5,493 nucleotides of DNA from Candidatus Segetimicrobium genomatis (GTDB lineage Bacteria; Sysuimicrobiota; Sysuimicrobiia; Sysuimicrobiales; Segetimicrobiaceae), in assembly GCA_005882445.1 (NCBI GenBank), contig VBAN01000098.1:1-5493 (forward strand). Reading direction: 5' to 3'. The position numbers were made by a program, and so were the translations under genes. This document shows, in pieces, positions 1-5,493 of this stretch (position 1 is its first letter; every line of letters begins with the position of its first letter). Below the pieces are notes generated by a model, which worked only from the letters and a program-made list of their open reading frames with translations, was not told where the DNA came from and did no database searches.

Positions 1-935
1 CGGCCATCGACGCCGTCGGGCATCCCATTCCCCCAAAGACAGTCGATCTCTGCCGTCGGTCCGATGCGATCCTGCTGGGGGCCTGCGGCGGCCCCAAATG
101 GGACCGCGGTCCGCGGGAGCTCCGACCGGAGCAGGCGCTGTTCACCCTGCGCAAGACGTTCGGGCTCTACGCGAACCTGCGCCCGGCGATCGTTCCCCCG
201 GTGCTCCTCGCCGCCTCTCCGCTCAGGCGCGAAATCGTCGAGGGAGCCGACCTCCTCATCGTGCGGGAGCTCACGGGCGGTCTCTACTTCGGGGCGCAGT
301 CCCGGACCGGGGAGCGGGAGCATGCCGCCGCGCTCGACACGCTGCCGTACTCGGCCGCCGAGGTCCGCCGGGTCGTGCGCAAGGCGTGCGAGATCGCCCG
401 CAAGCGTCCCCGCCGCAAGGTCACCTCGGTGGACAAGGCCAACGTCCTCGAGACCTCCCGCCTCTGGCGCGAGGTCGCGACCGAAGTCGCGCAGGAGTTT
501 TCGGATCTCACGGTCGAGCACATGCTGGTCGACAACTGCGCCCTGCAGCTGGTCTACAACCCCAAGCAGTTCGACGTCATCGTGACCGAGAACATGTTCG
601 GGGACATCCTGAGCGACGAGGCCGCGGGCGTGATGGGCTCGCTCGGGCTGATGCCGTCCGCGAGCCTGGGCGACCGGCCGCCCGGGCTGTTTGAGCCGGT
701 GCACGGCACCGCGCCGGATATCGCCGGAAAGGGGATCGCGAACCCGCTCGCGGCGATCCTGACCACGGCGCTCCTGCTGCGCTACGGCCTGGGCCAGGAG
801 GCGCCCGCCTCGGCGATCGAGGCCGCGGTCCTCCAGGCGCTGCAGGACGGATGCCGGACCGCCGACCTCGCCGGGGGGCGCCCCGCGCTCGGCACGGCGG
901 CCATGACCGACGCGGTGCTCGTTCGTCTCCACTGA
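1..935 (+). CDS. leuB: 3-isopropylmalate dehydrogenase (N-terminus outside window)
   Basis: LeuB oxidises and decarboxylates 3-isopropylmalate to 2-oxoisocaproate with NAD+ in cytoplasmic leucine biosynthesis. The frame is open from base 3 (AIDAVGHPIP) to TGA at 933-935. About 45 N-terminal residues, including the usual LPGDGIG start, lie upstream of the window. Family motifs appear in order: LLGACGGPKWD near the edge; LRPE and ANLRP, with substrate-binding arginines; ELTGGLYFG (267-293, active-site Tyr); TSVDKANV (423-446, active-site Lys); NMFGDILSDEA (591-623, Mg-binding Asp residues); and EPVHGTAPDIAGKGIANP (693-746, NAD site). The pattern fits LeuB better than isocitrate or tartrate dehydrogenases, because ELTGGLYFG and the NAD loop are typical. 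The visible part is intact with no frame break. An internal ATG at 201 is not a start, since conserved sequence precedes it. Probably the last gene of a leu cluster lying upstream. Confidence 0.96.
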   Translation, partial: AIDAVGHPIPPKTVDLCRRSDAILLGACGGPKWDRGPRELRPEQALFTLRKTFGLYANLRPAIVPPVLLAASPLRREIVEGADLLIVRELTGGLYFGAQSRTGEREHAAALDTLPYSAAEVRRVVRKACEIARKRPRRKVTSVDKANVLETSRLWREVATEVAQEFSDLTVEHMLVDNCALQLVYNPKQFDVIVTENMFGDILSDEAAGVMGSLGLMPSASLGDRPPGLFEPVHGTAPDIAGKGIANPLAAILTTALLLRYGLGQEAPASAIEAAVLQALQDGCRTADLAGGRPALGTAAMTDAVLVRLH

Positions 936-958
936 TCGTGTTCAGGAGTCCCGCTGAC

Positions 959-988
959 ATGCGCCGGCACATCCACACCACCGGCTAG
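959..988 (+). other. Possible 9-codon ORF (leader-like) before the regulator gene
   Basis: The 65-base gap between leuB and the regulator holds ATG at 959 and TAG at 986-988, encoding MRRHIHTTG. AGGAG at 944-948 lies 10 bases upstream, a good ribosome-binding spacing. The TAG sits just before the regulator's own ribosome site, so translation could be coupled. Two of nine codons are His, which is suggestive near a histidine regulator but far fewer than in classical his leader peptides. I see no attenuator stem pair or U-run here. It could be chance. Confidence 0.25.
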
Positions 989-1000
989 AGGGTGGATCGC

Positions 1001-1354
1001 GTGGTCAACCCAAAGCTTCGGGGTCCGCTGACGGATCATCTCTTTCGGGCGGTGCTGCAGCTGCGCACGGTGGAAGAGTGCTACCGGTTCTTCGAGGACC
1101 TCTGCACCATCGGCGAGGTCAAGGCCCTGGCCCAGCGGTTCGAGGTCGCCCGCATGCTGGATGCCGGAAACACGTACGAAGAGATCGCCGCGCGGACCGG
1201 GGCGTCCTCGGCGACGATCAGCCGCGTCGGACGCTTCCTCGATTACGGCGCGGATGGGTATGCGCTGGTGCTGAAGCGCATGGCCGGCGCGGCGGCCTCC
1301 GAGGCGCGAAGGCGGGACCGGCAGGGGGGCCGCAGGCGACGGCGCGGCGCATGA
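1001..1354 (+). CDS. yerC: YerC/HisR-type TrpR-family transcriptional regulator
   Basis: A 117-residue DNA-binding protein of the YerC/YecD branch of the TrpR superfamily. The stretch VEECYRFFEDLCTIGEVKAL (about residues 24-43) followed by AQRFEVARML is the family signature. The helix-turn-helix is about residues 57-79, from NTYEEIA to SATISRVGRFL, then the typical LDYGADGY. A basic tail of Arg-rich residues ends the protein. The start is chosen at GTG 1001, because GAGGG at 988-992 is 8 bases upstream and the protein then begins four residues before KLRG, as in Bacillus YerC. GTG at 992 is in frame but has no SD. YerC orthologues have been reported as histidine-pathway repressors (HisR) in Gram-positive bacteria. 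The hisZGD operon 1.7 kb downstream fits that role, but the target is inferred. The stop overlaps the ccmH start (ATGA at 1351-1354). Confidence 0.9.
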   Translation: MVNPKLRGPLTDHLFRAVLQLRTVEECYRFFEDLCTIGEVKALAQRFEVARMLDAGNTYEEIAARTGASSATISRVGRFLDYGADGYALVLKRMAGAAASEARRRDRQGGRRRRRGA

Positions 1355-1755
1355 TCCGGCCCGCGGCCGCGGTGCTCCTGGCGTGTCTGTGCCTCGCGGC
1401 GGGGGCCGCTGCGGAGACGCTCGACGACCGGGTGTACGGGGTCGCCCGCCGGCTGATGTGTCCCGTTTGCGTCGGGCAGACGGTGGCCGAGAGCGACTCC
1501 GCGCTGGCGCGAGAGATGAAGGCGATCATCCGCCAGAAGCTGGAGGCGGGAGAGAGCCCGGATCAGATCCTCGACTATTTCGTGGGGCAGTTCGGGGAGC
1601 GCGTGCTGGCCGAACCACGCGCCGGGGGCGCGGCGCTCCTCCTGTATGCGGGGCCGCCGCTGGCGCTGATCATCGGCGTGGGGATCGCCGCCGTCTACAT
1701 CCGCCGGTGGCGGAGGTCGGGGGCCGCCGCCGACCCGTCTTCGAAGGGCGCCTAG
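1351..1755 (+). CDS. ccmH: CcmH/CycL/NrfF-type cytochrome c maturation protein
   Basis: A 134-residue membrane-anchored thioredox-type protein. CcmH proteins act outside the cytoplasmic membrane and reduce or hold the CXXCH cysteines of apocytochrome c before haem attachment. Residues 1-21 look like a signal peptide (MIRP, then a hydrophobic run ending AAAE). The core is RRLMCPVCVGQTVAESDSALA, with the CXXC pair at Cys37 and Cys40, in place of the usual LRCLVCQNQ or LRCPVCQGQ. It is followed by the family helix EMKAIIRQKLEAGESPDQI and YFVGQFGERVL. One membrane segment is at about residues 95-117, followed by a positively charged tail (RRWRR) consistent with a cytoplasmic C-terminus. It overlaps yerC by four bases and ends one base before the next ATG, so the three genes are probably co-transcribed. 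No other ccm gene is in view. CcmH or the related NrfF-like subgroup cannot be separated here. Confidence 0.85.
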   Translation: MIRPAAAVLLACLCLAAGAAAETLDDRVYGVARRLMCPVCVGQTVAESDSALAREMKAIIRQKLEAGESPDQILDYFVGQFGERVLAEPRAGGAALLLYAGPPLALIIGVGIAAVYIRRWRRSGAAADPSSKGA

Positions 1756-1756
1756 C

Positions 1757-2949
1757 ATGGTGCCTACGGCGCCTGAATGGTTGATCGTCCGCGCGTCCCG
1801 CCTGATCGATGGGACGGACGCTCCCGTCATCGACCGCCCCATCGTGGTCGTGCACCGACTCCCGAGCTTGACCTGGCCGGCCATACGCTCCTGCCGGGTC
1901 TGATCGATGCCCATGTCCACCTTGTGCTGCCGGGCGACGGAACCCCGTTTGAGGATTCCGTGCGGGAACCAGACGGGGTGTTGCTGGCGACCGCCGTACG
2001 GAATGCGCAAACGGCGCTCCGCGCGGGGATCACGACGCTCCGAGACTGCGGGGGCATGCGCGACACCACACTTGAGCTGCGGCGGGCGCAGCGCCTCGGC
2101 TATGCCGTCATCCCCCGGCTGCGCCTGTGTCGCTGTCCTCTCACGATCACGGGCGGCCATTGCTGGTACTTCGGCGGCGAGGCGGACGGCCCCGAGGGGA
2201 TGCGCCGCTCCGTGCGCGGGTTGGTGAAGGCGGGGGCGGACTACATCAAGATCATGGGCAGCGGCGGCGGGACCGTTGGGACCACCGCGTCGCGGCCATC
2301 ATACACCATCGAGGAGCTCAGCGCGGCCGTCGAGGAAGCGCACCGGCTCGACCGCCGCGTCGGTATCCACTGCACCTGTGCTCAGGCGACCCGGAATGCC
2401 ATCGCCGCGGGGGCAGACCACATCGAGCACGCGATGTTCCTCGTCGATGAGGAGGGGCATCAGCGGTTCGAGGCGGACGTCGCCGATGCGGTGGCGCAGC
2501 GGGACGCCGCGGTCACCTCGACCCTGTGCGTGGGCCATTTCCTCGTCGAGGCGCTCTCGGCAAGGGAGGGGACGCCGGACGCCCGCGCCGCCGTAGCGCG
2601 ATGGCGGCGGATGAACGACAGCAACGCGGATCACGTCCGCCGCATGCGGCAGGCCGGCGTCCGCTATGTGGCCGGGACCGACGCCGGCTGGCGCTTCACG
2701 CCGTTCGATGGCCTGGCGACCGAGCTAGAGCTCCTCCGTCAGACCGGTGCATCTGCGGGCGATGCGATCGTGGCGGCCACGTCGGCGGCGGCCGCGGCGA
2801 TGGGCATCGCCGGCGAGGTGGGCACCCTTCGGGCCGGCCTTCAGGCGGATATGATCGCCGTCGCCGGCGATCCGCTCGAAGACCTGGCGGTCCTGCGTCA
2901 TCCCGCCATGGTCATGCTCGGCGGCGCGGTCGTCGCGCGGAATCGCTAG
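1757..2949 (+). CDS. Metal-dependent amidohydrolase (imidazolonepropionase/prolidase-like), frame-disrupted near the N-terminus
   Basis: A TIM-barrel amidohydrolase that probably hydrolyses an amide or cyclic imide. The substrate is unknown. All binuclear-metal ligands are visible: HxH (HVH, 1912-1920), the carbamylated Lys in YIKIMG (2248-2250), His in GIHC (2368-2370), His in HIEH (2428-2430) and Asp in AGTDAGW (2680-2682). LTITGGHC and the C-terminal LRAGLQADMIAVAGDPLED strand are typical of the imidazolonepropionase-like/Xaa-Pro dipeptidase subgroup. The real start is ATG 1757, with AAGGG at 1744-1748. It reads MVPTAPEWLIVRASRLIDG...PIVVV, the normal N-terminal beta-sandwich, in frame 2. 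From about 1850 the conserved sequence (PELDLAGHTLLPGLIDAH) continues in frame 1, and the expected GGRIxAVG-type segment is missing. The ATG at 1777 opens the downstream frame but encodes non-homologous residues first. The histidine-degradation enzyme HutI is a distant alternative, but no hut neighbours are seen. Confidence 0.87.
1841..1862 (+). other. Out-of-frame junction in the amidohydrolase gene
   Basis: Upstream conserved sequence (RPIVVV) reads in frame 2, and downstream conserved sequence (PELDLAG) reads in frame 1. Relative to the family about 14-20 residues are absent. The missing length must be 3n+1 bases to restore the frame. Bases 1847-1859 form a short inverted repeat, GTCG-TGCAC-CGAC, at the break itself. 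Confidence 0.7.
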
Positions 2950-2968
2950 CGGGACGGCGCGCGCCCGT

Positions 2969-2998
2969 TTGACACCCGGACCGGACGTATGCTATCGT
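2969..2998 (+). promoter_or_regulatory. Sigma-70-type promoter of the hisZGD operon
   Basis: TTGACA at 2969-2974 matches the -35 consensus exactly. TATCGT at 2993-2998 is a four-of-six -10 with an 18-base spacer. It is preceded by TGC (2990-2992), making an extended -10. Transcription would begin near 3005, giving a short leader of about 48 bases before hisZ. That leaves no room for a T-box or long attenuator. This lies in the only sizeable gap (2950-3052) in the window. Confidence 0.65.
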
Positions 2999-3001
2999 GA
3001 T

Positions 3002-3033
3002 CTTTACTGCTTTATCAGTTTAGCGCGATAAAG
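3002..3033 (+). promoter_or_regulatory. Putative operator: two overlapping inverted repeats at the hisZ start site
   Basis: An AT-rich patch in very GC-rich surroundings. The first repeat is ACTG-N6-CAGT at 3006-3019, extendable imperfectly to 3002-3023. Its ACT-N8-AGT spacing equals that of the E. coli TrpR operator core ACTAGTTAACTAGT, which is notable because a TrpR-family regulator is encoded upstream. The second is a perfect 7-base repeat, CTTTATC (3010-3016) and GATAAAG (3027-3033), with a 10-base spacer. Both lie at or just after the predicted transcription start, a classic repressor position. Assignment to YerC/HisR is inferred, and I could not compare with the published HisR motif. 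Confidence 0.5.
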
Positions 3034-3052
3034 GAGCCCCGGCGGGACCAAC

Positions 3053-4266
3053 ATGGCGCGGCGTGAGCGGTGGCAGCAGGTTCCTCCCGGGATGCGGGAT
3101 GGGGGTACCGGGAAGTGGTGACCCCGACGATCGAATACTTCGACACCCTCGTTCGCGGGGAGGGGACGCAAGCCGGGGACCGGCTGTTCAAGCTGGTGGA
3201 TCGCGGCGGCGAGTTGCTCGCGCTTCGTCCCGAGATGACCACCCCGGTGGCCCGGCTGGTCACGACCCACCTGCGCGGCCGGCCGCTGCCGCTGCGCCTC
3301 GCCTATGCCGGGCAGGTGTTCCGAGGCTCGGAGACCGGCTCGGGACGTCTGCGGGAGTTCCCCCAGGTGGGGTGCGAGCTGATCGGGGCGGACACGCTCG
3401 AGGCCGATGCCGAGATCGTCGCCCTCGCGGTCGATGCCCTCGCCGCGTCAGGCGCGGCGGAGTGCTCGGTCAGCCTGGGCCACGTCGGCTTCCTCCGGGG
3501 GATCCTCGAAGGGCTCGGCCTGCCGGAGGAGGGAGCCCTCGAGGCGCGCGCCCTCCTGTACCAGAAGGACTTCGTCGGACTCCGCGCGGTGCTCGATCGC
3601 TACGGGGCGCCGGCGGCGCGCGGCGAAGCCCTGACGGCGCTGCCGGGTCTCCGCGGTCCCAATGCCATCCGGGAAGCGCAGCGGCTGGCCGACACGGCGG
3701 AGAGCCGCCGCGTGCTCCGCGATCTCGAAACCCTCATCGGCATCCTCGAGGCGTACGGTGTGGAGGGCGGGGTGAGGGTGGACCTCAGCATCATCCGGGA
3801 CTTCGACTACTACACCGGCATCGTCTTCGAAGGGCACACTGCCGCGTTGGGCTTTCCGCTGCTGGGCGGCGGGCGGTATGATCGGTTGTTCGAAGGCTTC
3901 GGGGCGCCGCACGCCGCGACGGGGTTCGCGGTGCGCGTCGACCGAGCGCTGGCCGCGTCCGCCGGCGGGGGCGCCGGGGGGGAGGCGCCCGATGTGGCGG
4001 TGGCCTTCGCCGACGGCGCCCGCGGCGAGGCGCTGCGGCTGGCCCGCTCGCTCCGGCAGCAGGACCTGTCCGTGACCGTAGAGATCCTCGGACGTTCGTG
4101 GGACGAGGTGGCGCAGGGGGCGCTCGCGGCCGGCGCTCCCCGGGCGGTGCTGGTCACAGGAAGCCGGGCCGTGGTACGCGACGCCGACGGCGGGGAGCGC
4201 ACCACCGCGCTGGCGGATCTGGTCCCCGGGGGCCCGGGGAACGGAGGTGGACCGTGGCCCTCGTGA
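3053..4266 (+). CDS. hisZ: ATP phosphoribosyltransferase regulatory subunit HisZ, frame-disrupted near the N-terminus
   Basis: HisZ is a catalytically inert histidyl-tRNA synthetase paralogue that assembles with short HisG and gives it activity and histidine feedback control. ATG 3053 begins MARRERWQQVPPGMRD, the canonical HisZ/HisS N-terminus, in frame 2, but that frame stops at 3119-3121. The rest of the protein reads in frame 1 from about 3100 (WGYREVVTPT) to TGA 4264-4266. The helix of roughly 20 residues between GMRD and WGY is missing. Visible motifs are LFKLVDRGGELLALRPEMT, FRGSETGSGRLREF (3319-3360), GHVGFLRGIL, IIRDFDYYTG, GRYDRLFEGFG and ATGFAVRVDRAL (3916-3951), then a C-terminal domain (DVAVAFADG to TALADL). 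The break with the context hisZ-hisG-hisD makes HisZ far likelier than HisS. A GTG at 3070 opens the long frame but has no SD and reads through non-homologous residues. Stop overlaps the hisG start. Confidence 0.9.
3088..3103 (+). other. Out-of-frame junction in hisZ with tandem CGGGATG
   Basis: CGGGATG occurs twice in tandem at 3088-3101. GMRD is read in frame 2 up to GAT 3098-3100, and W of WGYREV is read in frame 1 from TGG 3100-3102. About 20 family residues are absent. The missing length must be 3n+1 bases. Bases 3095-3101 may be the surviving copy of a short direct repeat that flanked the lost DNA. Confidence 0.7.
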
Positions 4267-4848
4267 CTGTGGCCGTGGCGTCCGGACGGCTGCTCGACGA
4301 CTCGATGCGCACGCTCGAGGCCGCCGGGTATCTGACCGCGGACGCATGGCGGTCGACCCGCCGCCTGATCCTTTCCTGCACGGAGCCGGGCGTCCAGATC
4401 CTGATCGCCAAGCCCGGCGATCTGCTGGCCTACGTCGAGCACGGGGCCGCCGATCTCGGCATCGCCGGAAAGGACGTCCTGCTGGAGCAGGGGCGCGACG
4501 TCTATGAACTGGTCGACCTCGGGTTCGGCGCCTGCCGGGGGGTGGTGGCGTTCCCTGAGGCGCGGGCCGCGGGGTGGGAGTCGCTGAGCCCGATCCGGAT
4601 CGCCACGAAGTACCCGCGCGTGACCGAGCGCCATTTCTGGGGCCAGGGGCGCCGACGGCATCCTCGATCTCGTGATGACGGGCCGCACGCTGGCGGCGAA
4701 CCGCCTGGTCGAGGTCGCGGAGGTGTTCCGGTCCACCGCCCGCCTGGTCGTCAACCGGATGAGCCTCAGGACCCGCGCGGAGGCGGTGCAGGCGGTCGTG
4801 GAGCGGATGCGGGCCGCGGCCGCAGCGCGGCACCCGTCGTCGGTATAG
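4254..4848 (+). CDS. hisG: ATP phosphoribosyltransferase catalytic subunit HisG (short form), frame-disrupted
   Basis: HisG joins ATP and PRPP to give phosphoribosyl-ATP, the first committed step of histidine synthesis. This is the short form without the C-terminal regulatory domain, consistent with HisZ next door. GTG 4254 has GGAGG at 4243-4247 upstream and overlaps the hisZ stop. The first part reads ALVTVAVASGRLLDDSM, KPGDLLAYVEHGAADLGI, AGKDVLLEQGRDVYELVDLG and IATKYPRVTERHF in frame 3, to about 4648. The second part, ADGILDLVMTGRTLAANRL (PRPP loop DLVMTGRT) to RLVVNRMSL and TAG 4846-4848, reads in frame 1. About 20 residues that normally carry the II-L-G-S-ELAP strand are missing between them. 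The two parts total about 198 residues against about 205-215 for short HisG. As written the gene cannot make a whole HisG. Confidence 0.9.
4641..4655 (+). other. Out-of-frame junction in hisG
   Basis: HFWGQG in frame 3 meets GADGILDL in frame 1 within GGCCAGGGGCGCC. Compared with short HisG proteins about 20 residues including the ELAP motif are absent. The missing length must be 3n+2 bases. The upstream frame has no stop and stays open into hisD. Confidence 0.7.
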
Positions 4849-4862
4849 GAGGGGGGCGCGGC

Positions 4863-5493
4863 GTGGAGATCCATCGGTTGAGCCAGGTGGCCCCCGAACG
4901 CCTGCGGGAGATCCTGCAGCGGTCGCGGGCGGATGTGTTCAACCCCGAGATCGCATCACACGTGCACGGCATCGTCGAGGACGTCCGGCGGCGCGGCGAT
5001 GCGGCGATCGTGGAGCACACGCAGCGGCACGACGGCGTCGCCCTCTCTCCAGACCGCCTCCGGGTGGACCGGCAGGAAGTGAGCCGGGCGTACGACGCGG
5101 TGGACGACGGGCTGCGCACGGCGCTGGCGACCAGCATCGAGCGGGCCCGGCGGTACAACGAGTGGCTCCGCCCACCCGCGCTCCAGGTCGAGGAGATGGA
5201 ACCCGGGCTCACGGCCGGCGTGAAGTTCACGGCGGTGGAGGGCGTGGGCGTGTACATTCCCAGCGGCAAGGGCGCGTTTCCGTCCACGTGCATCACCTTG
5301 GTGACCCCGGCGGTCGTCGCCGGCGTCGAGGAGATCGCCGTGGTCCTCCCGCCGCGCAAAGACGGCAGCGCCGATCCCGCGGTCCTCGTGGCCGCCGATC
5401 TGCTGGGGGTGTCGCAGGTGTTTCGCTGCAACGGGGTGGCGGGCATCGCCGGGCTCGCGTTCGGGACGGCGACGCTGCCTCGGGTGCCGCTGC
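4863..5493 (+). CDS. hisD: Histidinol dehydrogenase (C-terminus outside window)
   Basis: HisD oxidises L-histidinol to L-histidine in two NAD+-dependent, Zn-dependent steps, the last reactions of histidine synthesis. GTG 4863 has AGGAGG at 4847-4852 overlapping the hisG TAG, a strong ribosome site at 10-base spacing. About 210 of the usual roughly 430 residues are in view. Motifs in order are EDVRRRGDAAIVEHTQRHDGV, RARRYNEWLRPP, VGVYIPSGKGAFPSTC, TPAVVAGVEEIAVVLPP, DPAVLVAADLLGV and GIAGLAFGTATLP. The segment usually reading GGAQAIAALAFGT here reads NGVAGIAGLAFGT, and the usual VPGGRAPYPST reads IPSGKGAFPST, so this is a divergent member. The zinc and catalytic residues normally lie beyond the window edge, so a HisD-like paralogue with another alcohol substrate is not excluded, although the his operon context favours true HisD. 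Confidence 0.88.
   Translation, partial: MEIHRLSQVAPERLREILQRSRADVFNPEIASHVHGIVEDVRRRGDAAIVEHTQRHDGVALSPDRLRVDRQEVSRAYDAVDDGLRTALATSIERARRYNEWLRPPALQVEEMEPGLTAGVKFTAVEGVGVYIPSGKGAFPSTCITLVTPAVVAGVEEIAVVLPPRKDGSADPAVLVAADLLGVSQVFRCNGVAGIAGLAFGTATLPRVPL

Noticed and set aside
992..994. GTG as yerC start
   Set aside because: The only SD-like bases overlap this codon. GTG 1001 has proper spacing and matches the family N-terminus.
1777..1779. ATG as amidohydrolase start
   Set aside because: The first 25 or so residues from here are non-homologous Arg/Pro-rich sequence, whereas ATG 1757 has an SD and a family-like N-terminus in frame 2.
1243..2160. Minus-strand ORF of 305 codons
   Set aside because: Antisense shadow of yerC, ccmH and the amidohydrolase, with no recognisable motif.
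2950..2970. Possible terminator after the amidohydrolase (CGGG/CCCG arms around GGCGCGCGCC, then TTT)
   Set aside because: The stem is only four pairs with a 10-base loop, or a self-complementary GC run, and the T-run is three bases and is part of the -35 element. Too weak to call.
2999..3052. T-box riboswitch or his attenuator before hisZ
   Set aside because: The leader from the predicted start is only about 48 bases, with no His-rich peptide, no T-box sequence and no U-run terminator.
3070..3072. GTG as hisZ start
   Set aside because: No SD at proper spacing, and the true N-terminus (MARRERWQQVPPGMRD) begins at ATG 3053 in another frame.
3448..4833. Long minus-strand ORF of 461 codons opposite hisZ and hisG
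   Set aside because: Its sequence is low-complexity Arg/Pro/Ala-rich, typical of the antisense of GC-rich genes, and it lies opposite well-supported his genes.

Overview
The window is strongly GC-rich bacterial DNA with G or C at most third codon positions. It is packed with genes on the + strand only, with short gaps, start/stop overlaps and several GTG starts. The set leuB, a YerC/HisR-type TrpR-family regulator, ccmH, an amidohydrolase, and hisZ-hisG-hisD with a short HisG that needs HisZ, suggests a GC-rich lineage on the Bacillota/Chloroflexota side of bacteria, perhaps an uncultured one. No rRNA or other marker gene is present, so this placement is an inference.

Layout: (1) 1-935, leuB, missing its N-terminus at the window edge. 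(2) 936-1000, a short gap with a possible 9-codon ORF that has its own Shine-Dalgarno (SD) sequence. (3) 1001-1354, yerC/hisR, overlapping by ATGA with (4) 1351-1755, a CcmH-type protein. (5) 1757-2949, a metal-dependent amidohydrolase starting one base after the ccmH stop. (6) 2950-3052, the only real promoter region: TTGACA, an extended -10, then an AT-rich patch with two overlapping inverted repeats. (7) 3053-4266 hisZ, 4254-4848 hisG and 4863-5493 hisD (cut by the window end), one histidine-biosynthesis operon. HisZ and HisG together catalyse the first step of the pathway and HisD the last. The regulator 1.7 kb upstream is of the family reported to repress his genes in Gram-positive bacteria, and the inverted repeats at the hisZ promoter are its obvious candidate target.

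The most striking observation is that three of the seven genes each carry one internal, out-of-frame junction where a conserved stretch of roughly 15-25 residues is missing. The amidohydrolase loses it just before the HxH strand, hisZ between the PPGMRD motif and WGYREVVTP, and hisG between the ATKYPRVTERHF motif and the ADGILDLVMTGRTL PRPP loop. In each case the upstream part reads in one frame and the downstream part in another, both parts are otherwise well conserved, and no stop codons or other lesions are seen. The hisG junction also leaves its first frame open without a stop into hisD, giving a false HisG-HisD fusion ORF. Either the assembled sequence carries small deletions or these are recent real deletions. 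Read-level checks would decide. I found no CRISPR array, tRNA, rRNA, transposon or clearly new defence or biosynthetic system.
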